In this document: positions 8,001-8,301 of the stretch, one piece after another
Layout: every line of letters begins with the position of its first letter
Position numbering within the stretch: position 1 is the first letter of the stretch
DNA from: Thermoproteota archaeon
GTDB lineage: Archaea; Korarchaeota; Korarchaeia; B14-G2
Assembly (NCBI GenBank): GCA_003661385.1
Contig: QMWA01000068.1
Location: forward strand, 1-8,301
Reading direction: 5' to 3'
Length of the DNA: 8,301 nucleotides
Notes under the pieces: generated by a model
What the model saw: only the letters and a program-made list of their open reading frames with translations
The model's database searches: none
What the model was told of the DNA's origin: nothing
Program-made: the position numbers and the translations under genes

Positions 8001-8265
8001 CTAGCAGTATGCCCTGAGGCCTTTCCCTCTCAATGACCTTAGCAACATGCTCTGGGGTAACTGGAACCAGGTAGACTTTATCAGCCATAGTGGGGTCAGT
8101 CTGTATCGTAGCTATGTTCGGGTTCACTAGCACAGCTTCAATGCCCTCCTCTGAGAGGGCTTTGAGAGCTTGGCTGCCACTGTAGTCGAACTCCCCAGCT
8201 TCACCTATCTTAATGCCGCCACTCCCCAAGACTAGAGCTTTGCTCAGCCAGCTGAACTTAGGCAT
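5005..8265 (-). CDS. carB: Carbamoyl-phosphate synthase large subunit
   Basis: CarB makes carbamoyl phosphate from bicarbonate, ammonia passed from CarA, and two ATP, feeding arginine and pyrimidine synthesis in the cytoplasm. The 1086-residue protein has the full layout. The first synthetase half starts with KALVLGSGGIKIGEAGEFDY (about 9-28), with its ATP-grasp at about 125-390 and EVNARMSRSSALASKATGYP (about 296-315). A helical linker follows (about 400-545). The second half (about 552 on) has an ATP-grasp ending in IECNLRASRSMPYVSKATG. An MGS-like allosteric domain lies at about 930-1055. I chose ATG 8265 over the upstream in-frame TTG at 8283 because GAGGAGGG sits just before it and family proteins begin near there. 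The start overlaps the carA stop by 8 bases (ATGCCTAA), so subunits are translationally coupled. About 16 residues follow the usual C-terminal end. The motif opening the second half is GSGCYRVGSSVEFDW rather than GSGPIRIGQGxEFDY. Confidence 0.97.
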   Translation of the reverse strand: MPKFSWLSKALVLGSGGIKIGEAGEFDYSGSQALKALSEEGIEAVLVNPNIATIQTDPTMADKVYLVPVTPEHVAKVIERERPQGILLGFGGQTALNCGVALAKSGVLEEHGVRVLGSSVEAIERTEDRELFRRTMEDAGIPVPRSRKAFTVEDALEAADELGYPVVVKAQYMLGGGGSGVAWSRGELREVARRALAKSASIQVEEYLGGWKEVEYEVVRDYAGNCVTVCNMENVDPMGVHTGDSIVVAPSQTLTDREYHMLRQASLRVAEAVGVVGECNVQFALHPEGEEYRVIEVNARMSRSSALASKATGYPLAYVAAKLAIGYTLPELKNKVTGVTTAAFEPALDYVVVKVPRWDFEKFPGAARELGTGMKSIGEVMAIGRCFEEALQKAFRMLDKGYPGVACVKLSGRPLAEVLESIRTPKDNRILEIAEALKLGASIGEVAEASKIDKFYISKVENIVRLEERLRKEGLKPSLLREAKRLGFSDRQIAMCTGLPESEVRELRKRLGVKPCVKQIDTLAAEWPAQTNYLYVTYGGVESDIEESKRRKIMVLGSGCYRVGSSVEFDWCCVNAVRELRARGFEVIVVNCNPETVSTDYDVSDRLYFEELTLERVLDIYEAESPEGVVVSFGGQTANNLAVPLHEAGVKLVGSSAESIDMAEDREKFSSLLDSLGIPQPEWASASSIREALEFAEGKYPVIVRPSYVLSGQAMRVAYSRSELERYLKQAAEVSEEHPVVVSRFIMGAREAEVDAVSDGSSAYIGAVIEHIENAGVHSGDSTMVIPPCSLPEWAVSRMREYTLKIARALDARGPLNIQFLVKDEVYVIECNLRASRSMPYVSKATGVNLVKLAVDVLLGGSLGFSGVKGPPEMRYYAVKVPQFSFRQLPGVDPLLGVEMMSTGEVCCLGESMHEAYVKALKASGIDLKGSSVLITVGGLELKSKVLPVARVLHECGFKILSTEHTAQALRSAGVPAETIYKISEPDRHPNIADLLARDSIALVINIPWSTTLEKYSHMLEDGREIRRKAAELGIPVVTTLEQAKAIAEAVKASDGLKLAELREYWRLRGGSCIKSGLYTVDSRLS
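5026..5036 (-). promoter_or_regulatory. TATA-like promoter of the ATPase gene, inside carB
   Basis: The minus strand reads GCTTATATACA, a good archaeal TATA-box match, in the last codons of carB. Its centre (about 5031) lies about 29 bases before the ATPase ATG at 5002. Transcription would then begin within a few bases of that ATG, giving a leaderless mRNA, consistent with the lack of a Shine-Dalgarno site there. Confidence 0.55.
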
Positions 8266-8301
8266 GTAAGACCCTCCTCGCAAACATGTCGAAAACGAAG
8301 C
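8258..8301 (-). CDS. carA: Carbamoyl-phosphate synthase small subunit, C-terminal end only
   Basis: The last 13 codons before a TAA at 8260-8258 read FVFDMFARRVLHA. This fits the CarA C-terminus, which usually ends in a motif like PLFDHFIELI after the PGP segment. It overlaps the carB start by 8 bases, the usual carAB arrangement. CarA is the glutamine amidotransferase subunit that delivers ammonia to CarB. The rest lies beyond the right edge, so the call rests on a short match plus its position. Confidence 0.7.
   Translation of the reverse strand, partial: FVFDMFARRVLHA
8272..8279 (-). promoter_or_regulatory. Shine-Dalgarno site deciding the carB start
   Basis: GAGGAGGG lies six bases before the ATG at 8265, an ideal spacing. 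It sits within the end of carA and favours this ATG over the TTG at 8283, which lies upstream of the site. Confidence 0.75.

Noticed and set aside
1-8301. CRISPR arrays, tRNA/rRNA genes, insertion sequences
   Set aside because: I saw no regularly spaced repeats, no tRNA-like cloverleaf or rRNA sequence, and no transposase or terminal inverted repeats.

Overview
The window looks like a piece of a thermophilic archaeal genome, most likely a crenarchaeote (Thermoproteota). The evidence is a DUF234-type archaeal ATPase, a TATA-like box just upstream of a probably leaderless start, an arginine codon bias towards AGA/AGG, tightly overlapping genes, and moderately high GC with abundant CTA and AGC codons. 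I cannot name the genus. Every gene I can support lies on the minus strand, so transcription runs from the right edge to the left.

Right part (8301 to 5005): the last codons of carA overlap the start of carB, the large subunit of carbamoyl-phosphate synthetase. carB is complete and starts at an ATG with a strong Shine-Dalgarno site. Middle (5002 to 3599): an archaeal ATPase gene begins two bases after the carB stop. It is broken by two mutually compensating frameshifts, one near the N-terminus and one in a G4 run, yet its Walker A, Walker B, winged-helix and nuclease-like motifs are all still readable. A TATA-like box and an inverted repeat sit in the last bases of carB, in front of this gene.

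Left part (3486 to 253): a compact overlapping operon of a GNAT acetyltransferase, an argininosuccinate synthase (ArgG) homologue and an argininosuccinate lyase (ArgH) homologue, joined by an ATGA overlap and a 17-base overlap. An unidentified open frame follows argH and runs off the left edge.

On the simple reading, CarAB supplies carbamoyl phosphate for citrulline (and pyrimidines), and ArgG and ArgH convert citrulline to arginine. The most interesting point is that both ArgG and ArgH keep the catalytic, ATP and aspartate residues but differ from the family at several positions that hold citrulline or the argininosuccinate backbone. ArgH also lacks the usual N-terminal segment. With a GNAT gene translationally coupled in front of them, the pair may work on a modified substrate, for example an N-blocked citrulline, rather than free citrulline. 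This is a hypothesis made by aligning to the families from memory.
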